From Pseudomonadota bacterium (GTDB lineage Bacteria; Pseudomonadota; Gammaproteobacteria; Xanthomonadales; Xanthomonadaceae), in NCBI GenBank assembly GCA_023423605.1, contig JAFAFF010000151.1:1-15920 (forward strand): a DNA stretch of 15,920 nucleotides, in the 5' to 3' direction. The notes beneath the pieces were generated by a model, which saw only the letters and a list, made by a program, of their open reading frames with translations, did no database searches and was not told the origin of the DNA. Below are positions 6,616 to 14,735 of this stretch, one piece after another; the first letter of the stretch is position 1; each line of letters starts with the position of its first letter. A program made the position numbers and the translations under genes.

Positions 6616-7470
6616 ATGTCCTCCACGACCGCCCACAACGAACGGCCTCGCCTTTCCGCCTGCATTATCGCGTTCAACGAGGCCGGCCGCATCGGCGACT
6701 GCCTGGCCTCGCTGGCCTTCTGCGATGAGATCGTGGTGGTGGACTCGCACTCCAGTGATGACACGGTCGCCCTGGCCGAAGCCGCAGGGGCCCGCGTGCT
6801 GCAGCGGCGCTTCGACGGCTTCCGCAGCCAGAAGGATTTCTGCGTGCAGCAGGCCCGGCATGACTGGGTGCTGTGCCTGGATGCGGACGAGCGCGTCAGT
6901 GATGAACTGCGGGTGGCCATCGAGCAGGCACGCGACGGTGGATTCGCGGGGCACCAGGGTTATCGCTTCGCGCGCCTGTCGGCCTATTTCGGCCGCTTCC
7001 TGCGCCATGGCAACGCCTACCCGGACCGTGTCCTGCGGCTGTTCGACCGCCGTCATGGCGGCTGGCGCGGTACGCGCGAGATCCACGAAGCCGCCAGCGT
7101 GGACGGAACCGTCGGCCTGCTGCGCGGCGACCTGATCCATCACCCTTACCGCTCGCTGCAGCAGCAGCTGGCCAAGACCGAAAAGTACGCCCGGATGATG
7201 GCCGAGCACGAATTTGCCCGCGGCAAGCGTGCCACCTTGGGCAAGCTGGTGCTGGCACCGGCATGGCGGTTCTGGCGCGGTTTCCTGCTGCGCGGCGGCT
7301 TCCGCGACGGCTGGCACGGACTGGTCTACGCCTATGTCCGCGCCAACTACGTGCGGCAGAAAACCATCATGCTGTGGATGCTGGAACAGGGCCAGCCGGT
7401 TGCCGATCCCCCCGGCCCGGCCACCGGCGATCACGTGCAGGAACGGCACCCGGATACGCCCGTGCAATAG
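6616..7470 (+). CDS. Family 2 glycosyltransferase, WaaE/KdtX-like (LPS core)
   Basis: WaaE/KdtX-type enzymes add a glucose to the inner core of lipopolysaccharide on the cytoplasmic side of the membrane. The product is 284 residues. The GT-A fold starts at once: LSACIIAFNEAGRIGDCL (about 13-30), EIVVVDSHSSDDT (about 38-50), and the metal-binding DXD as LDADE (D89, D91). The GFRSQKDFCVQQA and GGWRGTREIHEAA segments are typical of this subgroup, as is the C-terminal amphipathic region rich in R and W. The ATG at 6616 is needed because the fold begins within the first 15 residues; its Shine-Dalgarno is weak. The gene diverges from the glycerophosphotransferase-like gene with practically overlapping start codons. 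The sugar and acceptor are inferred from similarity. Confidence 0.85.
   Translation: MSSTTAHNERPRLSACIIAFNEAGRIGDCLASLAFCDEIVVVDSHSSDDTVALAEAAGARVLQRRFDGFRSQKDFCVQQARHDWVLCLDADERVSDELRVAIEQARDGGFAGHQGYRFARLSAYFGRFLRHGNAYPDRVLRLFDRRHGGWRGTREIHEAASVDGTVGLLRGDLIHHPYRSLQQQLAKTEKYARMMAEHEFARGKRATLGKLVLAPAWRFWRGFLLRGGFRDGWHGLVYAYVRANYVRQKTIMLWMLEQGQPVADPPGPATGDHVQERHPDTPVQ
6620..6624 (-). promoter_or_regulatory. Shine-Dalgarno of the glycerophosphotransferase-like gene, inside the divergent coding region
   Basis: On the minus strand this is GGAGG, five bases before the ATG at 6614. The same bases encode residues 2-3 of the divergent glycosyltransferase on the plus strand, so the two genes constrain each other's first codons. 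Confidence 0.6.
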
Positions 7471-7539
7471 CGCCCGTCGCAACGGCCATGCCACGTCCCG
7501 GCAACAGAACGGGAGCGGGAACGGAATGCAGCGGCATTT

Positions 7540-7553
7540 TGCAGAAAACTGCA
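7540..7553 (+). promoter_or_regulatory. Short inverted repeat in the spacer before the second glycosyltransferase
   Basis: TGCAG (7540-7544) and CTGCA (7549-7553) flank AAAA. It is the most AT-rich spot of the 123-base spacer (7471-7593) and could be an operator or part of a promoter; no convincing -35/-10 pair was seen. The rest of the spacer holds only a weak hairpin, TCCCG (7496-7500) with CGGGA (7510-7514). Confidence 0.25.
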
Positions 7554-7593
7554 TAGGCGGACGCCGTCCACCGCCCTAGCATGCCCGCCCATC

Positions 7594-8568
7594 ATGGACA
7601 TCGCCGGCCACTATCGTCAGTCGCGTGCGCAGACGGCACCGGCTGCCGGCATTGCGCACGCATGCGCACGCCACCACCCCCTGCAGGTGGAGGCACAGGA
7701 ACGCATCACGGTGATCTGCATCACCTACAACAGTGCCGGCATGGTGCCGCAACTGCGGGATGCCCTTGCCGGCTACCGCCACGTGGTGATCGTGGACAAC
7801 GGCAGCCGCGATGATACGGCCGCCCGGCTGCAGCGCTCGCTGCCGCATGCTCGGGTCATCGCACGGCAGCGCAATGCCGGCTTTGGCAGGGCCAACAACG
7901 AAGCCATGTCGCTGGTGACCACCGATTATGCGCTGCTGCTCAACCCCGACTGCAGCATCACGCCGCACCACGTGCAACGGCTGGTGGACTGCATGGACAC
8001 GCATGGCGATGCCGGCATCGTGGCCCCCCAGGGCTGGCGCAGCGACCGCGATCCACAGAAATCATGCCGTCCGGCGTTCTTCCGGCCACAACCGGCCGGA
8101 CGTTACCGGGTGCCGACGGACGTGATCCAGGCCGACTGGCTGCACGGCAGCTGCCAGCTGGTGCGCACGCGGGCCTTTCGCAGCATCGGTGGCTTCGACC
8201 CGGTGTTCTTCCTGTACTACGAAGATGATGACCTGTGCCTTCGCATGCAGCGTGGCGGCTGGCGCTGCCTGCTGCAGCCTGCGGCGCACGCGCTGCATCC
8301 CGGAGGAGGTTCTTCCGCACCGAGTGCGCGCACCACGTTCCTGAAGCAGTTCCATTACGCACGGTCGCGGCAGATCGCGCTGCGCCGCTATGTCGGCAAC
8401 CGCGCAGCCCTGGCGCACCGGTCGAAACTGCTCGTCGCCGCCGTGCCGGTATCGGTCTTCCATGGGCTGCTGCTGCAGCGGCAGCATGCCAGCAAGTGGA
8501 TGGGCTGGGGCCTGGCCGCACTCTGCGCGGCGCTGGGACTGGACGCGCTGGCGGAGCGTATCCGCTGA
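7594..8568 (+). CDS. Family 2 glycosyltransferase, rhamnosyltransferase-like
   Basis: The product has 324 residues and a GT-A fold. After an unconserved N-terminal stretch of about 36 residues come ITVICITYNSA, HVVIVDNGSRDDT and NAGFGRANNEA. NPDC (N117-C120) stands where the metal-binding DXD normally is, LHGSCQLVRTRAFRSIGGFD forms the acceptor-side loop, and YYEDDDLCLRM (E210, D211-D213) holds the likely catalytic base. This pattern is shared with WbbL-type and other rhamnosyltransferases that build O-antigen or core glycans; the actual sugar is not determinable. The ATG at 7594 lacks a good Shine-Dalgarno. A GTG at 7687 (residue 32), just before the fold, is an alternative start. The stop lies 7 bases from that of the convergent ligase gene. 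Confidence 0.85.
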   Translation: MDIAGHYRQSRAQTAPAAGIAHACARHHPLQVEAQERITVICITYNSAGMVPQLRDALAGYRHVVIVDNGSRDDTAARLQRSLPHARVIARQRNAGFGRANNEAMSLVTTDYALLLNPDCSITPHHVQRLVDCMDTHGDAGIVAPQGWRSDRDPQKSCRPAFFRPQPAGRYRVPTDVIQADWLHGSCQLVRTRAFRSIGGFDPVFFLYYEDDDLCLRMQRGGWRCLLQPAAHALHPGGGSSAPSARTTFLKQFHYARSRQIALRRYVGNRAALAHRSKLLVAAVPVSVFHGLLLQRQHASKWMGWGLAALCAALGLDALAERIR

Positions 8569-8575
8569 CGCAGCG

Positions 8576-9892
8576 CTACCGCCCGTCGGCTTCGCTACCG
8601 GGCCCGTACAGGCCTTCCAGGCGTGACAGTCCCGCCAGCACACCGATGATGGACGCATAGAAGCTGGCCGTGATCTGGTGCGCGAACATCGACTGGGTGA
8701 GGCCGCACAGCACATAGCACACCACGATCATCGCACCGGCCGCGGCCGGGCCGCGGAACGTTGCCCGCCCGCTGCGACGGTGCAGCCACAGCATCAGCCA
8801 CAGCGGTACGCCGTAGACGGCCAACAGCAGCACGGCGCCCGGCAACCCCTGGGTCGCGGCCCATTCGGCCAGGTCGTTGTGCGCGTGGCCCAGGTGGCAG
8901 CGCGGCTCCTGCGGATCGTCGCGGCACTGGGGCAGGCGCTGCATGGCCGTATCGAAATGGCCCACGCCGACGCCGGTCAGCGGATGGTCGAGGAAGGTGT
9001 CCCAGGCCACCTGCAGGCGTTCCACGCGGGCACCGGCGGACGAGTCGCTGTCCCCGCGCTCCATCCGCAGCACGTCGCTGTGCAGCTCGGTCAACCGTAC
9101 CTGGTGGCGCAGTTCAGGGCTGGCGACCAGTGCCACCGTGGCCACCGCGAGCGCCATGCCCAGCAGGCCCAGGCGCAGGCGCAGGCTGCCCCAGCGCAGG
9201 CTCAGCGCCATCACCAGCCCGACCGCCAGCAACGCCAGCAGAGCACCGCGGCTGCCGGTCAGCACCAGCGTGGCAACGCCGGAGGCGAGTGCCGGAAGCG
9301 CCCAGGCCCAGCCACGCAGGCCGTGTGGCCGGCAGAACAGGGCCAGCACCAGCAACATCACCACCATGTCCGCCAGTACGATCGCATTGGTGTGCAGTTC
9401 CGCGCGTGGCGCGCCACCCAGCACCTGCTGCAGCGAAAGCCCGAACACCAGCAGCAGCCCCACCAGCGCACCGCGCCACAGCCAGCGCAGCTGCAGGTGC
9501 AGGGCAACCACCCACAGCGCGATCCAGGGCATGACGAAGAAACGCGAACGATTGTCGACGTCGCGGAATCCATGTTCGAACAGCAGCATCGACAACACGC
9601 CTGCGGCAATCGCCGCCAGCATCAGCCACGCCAGCACCTGGACCGGACGACCGGCGTCCTGCCGGGCCCGTACCAGCAGGTCCGGCACCAGCAGCGTGCT
9701 GGCCAGCAGCAGCAGGCCGAACGGCGCCAGGTTGGCCGACACCGACACCGCCAGCGCCGGCAGCAGGAACAGGCCAAGCTGCCCCATGCCACGTGCCAGG
9801 CGCATGCGGACGCCCTGCGGCAGGGCGGCAACCCGCTCGGGGGCGCGGTGGGAGGATGAGGGGTTCACGGCAGGGGTGTCGGGGCTGGACAT
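8576..9892 (-). CDS. O-antigen ligase-like membrane protein (WaaL/Wzy_C family)
   Basis: WaaL-type ligases join lipid-linked glycan to the lipid A core on the periplasmic side of the inner membrane; related Wzy proteins polymerise O-units. The product is 438 residues with about ten to twelve hydrophobic helices. An arginine in LVLTGSRGALLALL and a large periplasmic loop ending in GHAHNDLAEWAATQGLPG (H336, H338, N339) match the Wzy_C (PF04932) active-site pattern. The ATG at 9892 has no clear Shine-Dalgarno. A GTG at 9967, six bases after the stop of the ArnT-like gene, is in the same frame, and a shorter ATG at 9808 is also possible. The gene lies downstream of the ArnT-like gene on the same strand and probably shares its transcript. 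Ligase versus polymerase cannot be decided from the sequence. Confidence 0.85.
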   Translation of the reverse strand: MSSPDTPAVNPSSSHRAPERVAALPQGVRMRLARGMGQLGLFLLPALAVSVSANLAPFGLLLLASTLLVPDLLVRARQDAGRPVQVLAWLMLAAIAAGVLSMLLFEHGFRDVDNRSRFFVMPWIALWVVALHLQLRWLWRGALVGLLLVFGLSLQQVLGGAPRAELHTNAIVLADMVVMLLVLALFCRPHGLRGWAWALPALASGVATLVLTGSRGALLALLAVGLVMALSLRWGSLRLRLGLLGMALAVATVALVASPELRHQVRLTELHSDVLRMERGDSDSSAGARVERLQVAWDTFLDHPLTGVGVGHFDTAMQRLPQCRDDPQEPRCHLGHAHNDLAEWAATQGLPGAVLLLAVYGVPLWLMLWLHRRSGRATFRGPAAAGAMIVVCYVLCGLTQSMFAHQITASFYASIIGVLAGLSRLEGLYGPGSEADGR

Positions 9893-9973
9893 CAAGGAAA
9901 CAGGATTCTGGCCTGCTTCGCCCCAACCGCTGCTGTCGGCGATACGCAGGACCGCGCGGCCGGGCACAGGATA

Positions 9974-11695
9974 TTACTCATCGGCCTGCCGCGCCTGCAT
10001 GGCATGCTCGTGGGCCCGTTCCTGGGCCGTCGGCTCGCAGGGCCCGGTCACCGAGCCGGCACGCACCAGCCACCAGCGGCGGCGATTGGCGATACCCGCC
10101 AGCTCGGCGCGGTCACGGTCCACGCAGGCCAGCAGTGCATCTTCCTGCACCAGCAGCCAGCGCCCGGCCGGGGCCTGCGCCAGCCAGTCCACGCCCTCGC
10201 GCAGCTGCGCATCCCATTTCTTCTGGAAACCGAACGTCGCCGCCGGGCGGTCGGCCATCAGCAGGTTCTGCTCCTTCCAGGCCACCAGCCCCAGTTCCGC
10301 ATCCGTGCCGATGCGTGTCCCGACATGCCGCATCAGCCCGCGCGCGGAACTGGAATCGTTCAACAGCGGATACCCAACCAGCGAATACAGCACCCACACC
10401 ACCGTCAGCGTGGACACCACCGCGACATGCGCCCGGCGACGCCCCCACAGCGCCAGGCTGGCCACCGCCCAGCAGCCCATCGCCACCGCGGCCCAGGCCA
10501 GCGCGGAAGTCACCGAACTGTCGATGCCACGCGAGCCCATCAAACGGCTTTCGAAACCTGGCTGTCCGGCCAGCATGGCGATGCCGGCACCCAGCGTCAG
10601 CGTCGCAAGCAGTGCGGTGAAGCCCGCCAGTGTCCACTGGAAGCTGCGTCGGCGCAGCAGCCCGGGCAGCAGCGGTGCCAGCGCCAGGCAGAACATCGGC
10701 AGCGCGGGCAGGATGTAGACATCGCGCTTGCCATCGGGAATGGAGAAGAACAGCACGATCAGCGCCCACCAGCCAAGCAGCAGCAGATAGCGGGGATCGC
10801 GCCGGCGCAGGCGTCGCCACCATGCCGGAATGGCCCACGGTACGGCCAGGAACGCGGGAATCCACATCGACGGCATCGTGCCGAGGAAGTACCACCATGG
10901 CTGGTGGTGGTCCCATGACTGCGAATAGCGCTTGGCGGTCTGCCGGAACAGGATGTCGTCCATGTAGGCGCGGTATTCGGCCGAGCCGGTGGACAGCGCG
11001 GTGGCTACCATCGGCAACAGCCACAGCGCGATGGCCAGCAGGAACATCAGCGGCGCCAGCCAGAACTGCCAGCGGCGTACCTGCAGGGTCACTCCACGCC
11101 AGCCGCACACCGCCGCGACGATGGCCGGCAGCACCATCAGCAGCGCCACCACGCCCACGCCCTTGGTGATCACCCCCAGGCCGGCCGCGAACCAGCCCAA
11201 CCACCACCAGCGCCACGCAGGCCCGAGCAGCAGGTGGCGCAGCAGGCCGTAGTTGGCCAGGGTGATGAAGAAGACGATCAACGGATCGATCTGCGCCTTC
11301 TTCGCCTGGAAGGTGAAGTGCAGCGCGAACAGCAGGGTCCACGCCGCATACAGGCCCACCCGCCGCGTCCACAGCCGCCGGCCCAGATCGTGCACGCAGG
11401 CCAGCGTACCCAGTGCCGCCAGCAGCGATGGCAGCAGGAAGGCGATGCGCCAGTTGCCGACCAGCGAATACAGCGTCGCCTGCCACCACATCAGCATGGG
11501 TGGCTTGTCCGAATACAGTTCCAGGCCACGATGCGGGAACAGCCAGTTCCCGCTTTCCACCATGTGCCTGGCCACCAGCGCGAAACGCGGCTCGTCCGAT
11601 GGCCACGGATCGCGCAGCCCCAGTCCCACGCCCAGCACCAGCAGCGCCATCACGATCAACAGCCAGGTTTCGCGGGAAGCGCGTGTCTTCAGCAT
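9974..11695 (-). CDS. ArnT/PMT-family membrane glycosyltransferase
   Basis: ArnT-like enzymes move a sugar from a polyprenyl phosphate carrier onto lipid A, or in related families onto proteins or other glycans, in the periplasm. The product is 573 residues with an N-terminal multi-helix membrane domain and a C-terminal soluble part. The first periplasmic loop carries the family acidic pair in WPSDEPRFALVARHMVESG (D34, E35) and then YSDKPP (63-66), matching the DE and EKPP motifs of ArnT. The ATG at 11695 begins the natural N-terminus (MLKTRASRETWLLIVMALLV, the start of the first helix). No Shine-Dalgarno is visible. It starts 22 bases after the rsmB stop and may be read through from the def-fmt-rsmB transcript. 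The transferred sugar is unknown; aminoarabinose is possible, but no other arn gene is in the window. Confidence 0.85.
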   Translation of the reverse strand: MLKTRASRETWLLIVMALLVLGVGLGLRDPWPSDEPRFALVARHMVESGNWLFPHRGLELYSDKPPMLMWWQATLYSLVGNWRIAFLLPSLLAALGTLACVHDLGRRLWTRRVGLYAAWTLLFALHFTFQAKKAQIDPLIVFFITLANYGLLRHLLLGPAWRWWWLGWFAAGLGVITKGVGVVALLMVLPAIVAAVCGWRGVTLQVRRWQFWLAPLMFLLAIALWLLPMVATALSTGSAEYRAYMDDILFRQTAKRYSQSWDHHQPWWYFLGTMPSMWIPAFLAVPWAIPAWWRRLRRRDPRYLLLLGWWALIVLFFSIPDGKRDVYILPALPMFCLALAPLLPGLLRRRSFQWTLAGFTALLATLTLGAGIAMLAGQPGFESRLMGSRGIDSSVTSALAWAAVAMGCWAVASLALWGRRRAHVAVVSTLTVVWVLYSLVGYPLLNDSSSARGLMRHVGTRIGTDAELGLVAWKEQNLLMADRPAATFGFQKKWDAQLREGVDWLAQAPAGRWLLVQEDALLACVDRDRAELAGIANRRRWWLVRAGSVTGPCEPTAQERAHEHAMQARQADE

Positions 11696-11717
11696 GGGGA
11701 CGGCGTTGCGGAAAAGG

Positions 11718-13046
11718 TCAGGCGCTTTTTAGCAGACGCGCGTAAAAAAAGCCGTCACCACCCTGCTCGCAGGGCAACCGCTGACGCCCGATTCCGTCGC
11801 AATCGATGCCGAACGCGTCATCGAGCGCATCAGCGCGCGCGTCCGCATGCCACTTCAGGAAGCCGCGCACCTGTTCGCTGTTTTCCGCGCGCAGGATCGA
11901 ACAGGTGGCATACAGCAGCACGCCGCCCGGACGCAGCATCCCCCAGCACGCTTCCAGCAGGCGTGCCTGTGTCCCGACCAATGCATCGATGTCTTCGGCA
12001 CGGCGATGGAACATCACATCCGGCTGCCGACGGATGATGCCGGTGGCCGAACACGGCGCGTCCAGCAGGATGGCATCGAAAGGCACGCCATCCCACCAGG
12101 AACCGGGGTCGCTGGCATCGGCCGCCTTGACCTGTGCCTGCGCGCCGACACCGGTGCGCACGAACGTATCCTTGACCCGCACCAGGCGGCGAGCATCGAT
12201 GTCCAGCGCCAGCAGTCGCAGTGAAGGATCGCGCTCCAGCAGATGCGCGGACTTGCCGCCAGGCGCCGCACAGGCATCCAGCACGCGCGCGCCGGCGGGC
12301 GGCGACAACGCATCGGCCGCCTGCTGCGCGGACAGGTCCTGCACCGACAACGCACCTTCGGCGAAGCCGGGGAGCTGGTTGACGGCCACCGGCGTGGCCA
12401 GGCGCACCGCATCGGCAGCCACCGGTGAAGGTTCGGCGACGATGCCGGCCTGCTCCAGCGCGGCCAGTGCCTGCGCACGGTCACCCTGCTGGCGGTTCAC
12501 GCGCAGCCACAACGGTGCCGGCTGCAGGCTGGCGGCGAAGACCGCATCGGCCTGTTCCGGCCAGTCGCGTTCGATGCTTTCCGCCAACCACTGCGGAAAC
12601 GCATCGCGGGGCGGCTGCGCTGCGAAACCATCGCGCTGCGCACGGCGCAGGATCGCATTGACCAGGCCCGCCTGGCGCTCGCGGCCCAGTGCGCGGGCCG
12701 CATCGACGGTCGCCGACAACGCCGCGTGCGCGGGCAGTTCCAGCACGTCCAGCTGCGCGAAACCGACCATCAGCAACGCGCGCAGATCGGCATCGCGGGC
12801 CGACAATGGCTTCTGCATCCACGCCAGCAGCGCGGCATCGTAGGTGCTGCGGCGGCGAAGCACCGCAAAGCAGAGCGCTTCGAGCAGCGCGCGGTCACGG
12901 GTATCGTCCAGCTTCGGCAAGGCCCAGCCCAGTTCGGCCTTCAGCGAACGGCCGCGGGTGAACACCTGCGCCAGCACGCGTGCGGCCAGCATGCGGGTGG
13001 CCACGCCGGGGGCGGCCGAAGGCGTGCGCTGCGCTTGCGTTGCCAC
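11718..13046 (-). CDS. rsmB: 16S rRNA (cytosine(967)-C(5))-methyltransferase RsmB
   Basis: RsmB methylates C967 of 16S rRNA using S-adenosylmethionine. The product is 442 residues. An N-terminal NusB-like RNA-binding domain (about 15-150, with GRSLKAELG and [17 protein letters not shown]) is followed by the Rossmann methyltransferase domain. The SAM motif is DACAAPGGK (257-265). The two cysteines of the family are C332 in DAPCSATG and C382 in [12 protein letters not shown], 50 residues apart; the TCS cysteine is the expected nucleophile. The GTG at 13046 lies four bases after the fmt stop, fitting tight coupling. The open frame extends upstream into fmt without family similarity. The last codons include an unusual TTT TTT TAC run. 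Confidence 0.95.
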   Translation of the reverse strand: MATQAQRTPSAAPGVATRMLAARVLAQVFTRGRSLKAELGWALPKLDDTRDRALLEALCFAVLRRRSTYDAALLAWMQKPLSARDADLRALLMVGFAQLDVLELPAHAALSATVDAARALGRERQAGLVNAILRRAQRDGFAAQPPRDAFPQWLAESIERDWPEQADAVFAASLQPAPLWLRVNRQQGDRAQALAALEQAGIVAEPSPVAADAVRLATPVAVNQLPGFAEGALSVQDLSAQQAADALSPPAGARVLDACAAPGGKSAHLLERDPSLRLLALDIDARRLVRVKDTFVRTGVGAQAQVKAADASDPGSWWDGVPFDAILLDAPCSATGIIRRQPDVMFHRRAEDIDALVGTQARLLEACWGMLRPGGVLLYATCSILRAENSEQVRGFLKWHADARADALDDAFGIDCDGIGRQRLPCEQGGDGFFYARLLKSA

Positions 13047-13050
13047 CGGC

Positions 13051-13974
13051 TCAGCCCCCCACGCGCAGGTCGCGGCGCGCGTTGAGGTAGTCGGCCGCGG
13101 TGATCGCCTTGCCACCTTCGCGCTGCAGCACGCGCAGGCGCAGGGCACCGGTGCCGCAGGCGATGTCGATGCCTTCGCGTGCGGCGGCGATCACCGTACC
13201 CGGTGCCTGGCCGCCATTGTCATCCAGCGCCACCGCACCGTGGATGCGCACGCGTTCGCCCGCCAGCTGCGCTTCGGCGATGGGCCACGGGTTGAAGGCA
13301 CGCACGGTGCGCGCCAGCGCCGCGGCATCGGCGGTCCAGTCCAGTTTCGCTTCGGCCTTGTCCAGCTTGTGCGCGTAGGTCACGCCTGCGGCCGGCTGCG
13401 GCTGGGCAATCGGCTTGATGCCGGCACGCAGAAGGCCCAGGCCATCGGCCAGCACCTGTGCGCCCAGTTCGGCCAGCCTGTCGTGCAGTTGGCCGCCGGT
13501 CTCGGTGGCGGTGATCGGCAGCGACTGCTGCAGCAGCACCGGGCCGGTATCCAGGCCGGCTTCCATCTGCATCAGGCATACGCCGGTCTGCGCATCACCG
13601 GCCTGGATGGCACGCTGGATCGGTGCGGCGCCGCGCCAGCGCGGCAGCAGCGATGCATGCACGTTCCAGCAGCCATGTGCCGGGATCGACAGCACCGCCT
13701 TCGGCAGGATCAGGCCGTAGGCCACCACCACCATCAGGTCGGGCTGCAAATCGCGCAGCTGCTGCTGGGCGGCCTCATCCTTCAGCGATTCCGGCTGCAA
13801 CACCGGGATGCCGCGGGCCACTGCTTCCAGCTTGACCGGCGACGGTGCCAGGCCGCGACCGCGGCCGGCCGGCCGGTCCGGCTGCGTGTAGACGGCCACC
13901 ACTTCGTGATGGCGGGCAGCCGCGCGCAGCGACGACACCGCGAACTCCGGCGTACCGGCAAAGACAATCCTCAT
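13051..13974 (-). CDS. fmt: Methionyl-tRNA formyltransferase
   Basis: Fmt formylates initiator Met-tRNA using 10-formyltetrahydrofolate, which allows bacterial translation initiation. The product is 307 residues, the usual length. The N-terminal Rossmann domain starts [13 protein letters not shown]. The catalytic triad is N104 and H106 in [17 protein letters not shown] and D142 in MEAGLDTGP. The C-terminal OB-like domain follows from about 205 ([19 protein letters not shown]). The ATG at 13974 has GGGG about five bases upstream. The gene sits between def and rsmB on the same strand, the classic formylation/deformylation operon. rsmB begins four bases after its stop codon. Confidence 0.97.
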   Translation of the reverse strand: MRIVFAGTPEFAVSSLRAAARHHEVVAVYTQPDRPAGRGRGLAPSPVKLEAVARGIPVLQPESLKDEAAQQQLRDLQPDLMVVVAYGLILPKAVLSIPAHGCWNVHASLLPRWRGAAPIQRAIQAGDAQTGVCLMQMEAGLDTGPVLLQQSLPITATETGGQLHDRLAELGAQVLADGLGLLRAGIKPIAQPQPAAGVTYAHKLDKAEAKLDWTADAAALARTVRAFNPWPIAEAQLAGERVRIHGAVALDDNGGQAPGTVIAAAREGIDIACGTGALRLRVLQREGGKAITAADYLNARRDLRVGG

Positions 13975-14009
13975 GGATACCCCATTACAGGTGGACGTGC
14001 GGATGGAAC

Positions 14010-14092
14010 CGGCGCCAGCATCCGGCGCCGCAGTGCCCGCATCGGAGTGCGGGCGAGGGGGCGCGGCCGGCGGCAGCGCCCCGGCATGCCGG
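14010..14092 (-). other. Three consecutive GC hairpins plus a palindrome in the def-fmt spacer
   Basis: Within the 118-base spacer there are three perfect 7-bp stems in a row: 14010-14016 with 14024-14030, 14035-14041 with 14048-14054, and 14058-14064 with 14076-14082. A 12-base palindrome, CCGGCATGCCGG (14081-14092), directly adjoins the def stop codon. None has a T tract. They may shape the processing or relative expression of def and fmt, or be decayed repeat copies. They lack GTAG ends, so I do not call them SMAG. Confidence 0.55.
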
Positions 14093-14605
14093 TCAGGCGA
14101 CGTTCCTGCGCTGCTTGGCCAGCTTCTTGCGCACCATTTCGCGCTTGAGCGGCGACAGGTAATCGATGAACAGTTTGCCGTCCAGATGGTCCATCTCGTG
14201 CTGTACGCAGACCGCCAGCAGGCCGTCCGTGCTCAGTTCCTGCGGCTGTCCCTGGCGGTCCAGGAAGCGCACGGTGATCTGGTTTGCGCGGGTGACATCG
14301 GCAAAGATGCCGGGCACCGACAGGCAGCCTTCCTGGTACACCTGGCCGCCATCCCGGGCGACGATCTCGGGGTTGATGAACACCCGCGGCTCGTTCTTTT
14401 CCTCGCTCACATCGATGACCATGAAGCGCTTGTGCACGTCCACCTGGCTGGCGGCAAGGCCGATGCCGGGGGCGTCGTACATGGTTTCGAACATGTCGTC
14501 GAGCAGGGTCTGGAAGGCCGGCGTGGTGACCTCGGCGGCGTCGATCAACGCGGCCCTGGTGCGCAGGCGCGGATCGGGAAACTCGAGAATGGGGAGCAGT
14601 GCCAT
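14093..14605 (-). CDS. def: Peptide deformylase
   Basis: Def removes the N-formyl group from nascent proteins and works hand in hand with Fmt. The product is 170 residues. All three metalloprotease motifs are present: GIGLAASQ (47-54), EGCLS (92-96, metal ligand C94) and HEMDH (136-140, ligands H136 and H140, catalytic E137). The C-terminus [19 protein letters not shown] is of the usual family form. The ATG at 14605 gives the conserved start [14 protein letters not shown]; the frame could begin at a TTG at 14635, but that adds ten unconserved residues. No Shine-Dalgarno is seen before the ATG. The gene heads the def-fmt-rsmB operon and diverges from the LysM gene. Confidence 0.97.
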   Translation of the reverse strand: MALLPILEFPDPRLRTRAALIDAAEVTTPAFQTLLDDMFETMYDAPGIGLAASQVDVHKRFMVIDVSEEKNEPRVFINPEIVARDGGQVYQEGCLSVPGIFADVTRANQITVRFLDRQGQPQELSTDGLLAVCVQHEMDHLDGKLFIDYLSPLKREMVRKKLAKQRRNVA

Positions 14606-14653
14606 GGCAATAATCGTCTGGAGGGGGCCGGGCAACGCCGGCCTGCGTTGCAG

Positions 14654-14659
14654 ATTCTA
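14654..14659 (-). promoter_or_regulatory. Possible -10 box for def
   Basis: On the minus strand this reads TAGAAT, five of six bases of the consensus, about 50 bases before the def start codon. No good -35 is visible 16-18 bases upstream. A second candidate is the symmetric box at 14693-14700. Confidence 0.35.
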
Positions 14660-14669
14660 TCGCCAACGC

Positions 14670-14700
14670 TTGCCCTGTGCCCCGGTTTCTGGACTATAGT
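14670..14700 (+). promoter_or_regulatory. Promoter of the LysM gene, with a self-complementary -10
   Basis: TTGCCC (14670-14675) and TATAGT (14695-14700) are 19 bases apart, slightly long; the -10 is good (five of six). The eight bases ACTATAGT (14693-14700) equal their own reverse complement, so the same box reads TATAGT on the minus strand as well. Transcription on the plus strand would start near 14707, about 29 bases before the LysM gene ATG. Confidence 0.55.
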
Positions 14701-14735
14701 GCGCCAACCTGTTGGGGAATCAGGGCTACACACCT

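Noticed and set aside
5529..6728. 399-codon open frame on the plus strand opposite the glycerophosphotransferase-like gene
   Set aside because: It has no domain and begins in the repeat region; the minus-strand protein has clear family motifs and a Shine-Dalgarno.
8877..10718. 613-codon open frame on the plus strand
   Set aside because: It lies antisense to the ligase-like and ArnT-like genes, is rich in S, R, P and T without any family motif, and is the mirror effect of GC-rich codon use.
9974..11695. Assigning the gene symbol arnT
   Set aside because: The DE and DKPP motifs place it in the ArnT/PMT superfamily, but no aminoarabinose pathway gene is nearby and the substrate is not readable from the sequence.
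12844..14148. 434-codon open frame on the plus strand opposite fmt and rsmB
   Set aside because: It is antisense to two well-identified genes, crosses their junction, and has a low-complexity composition.
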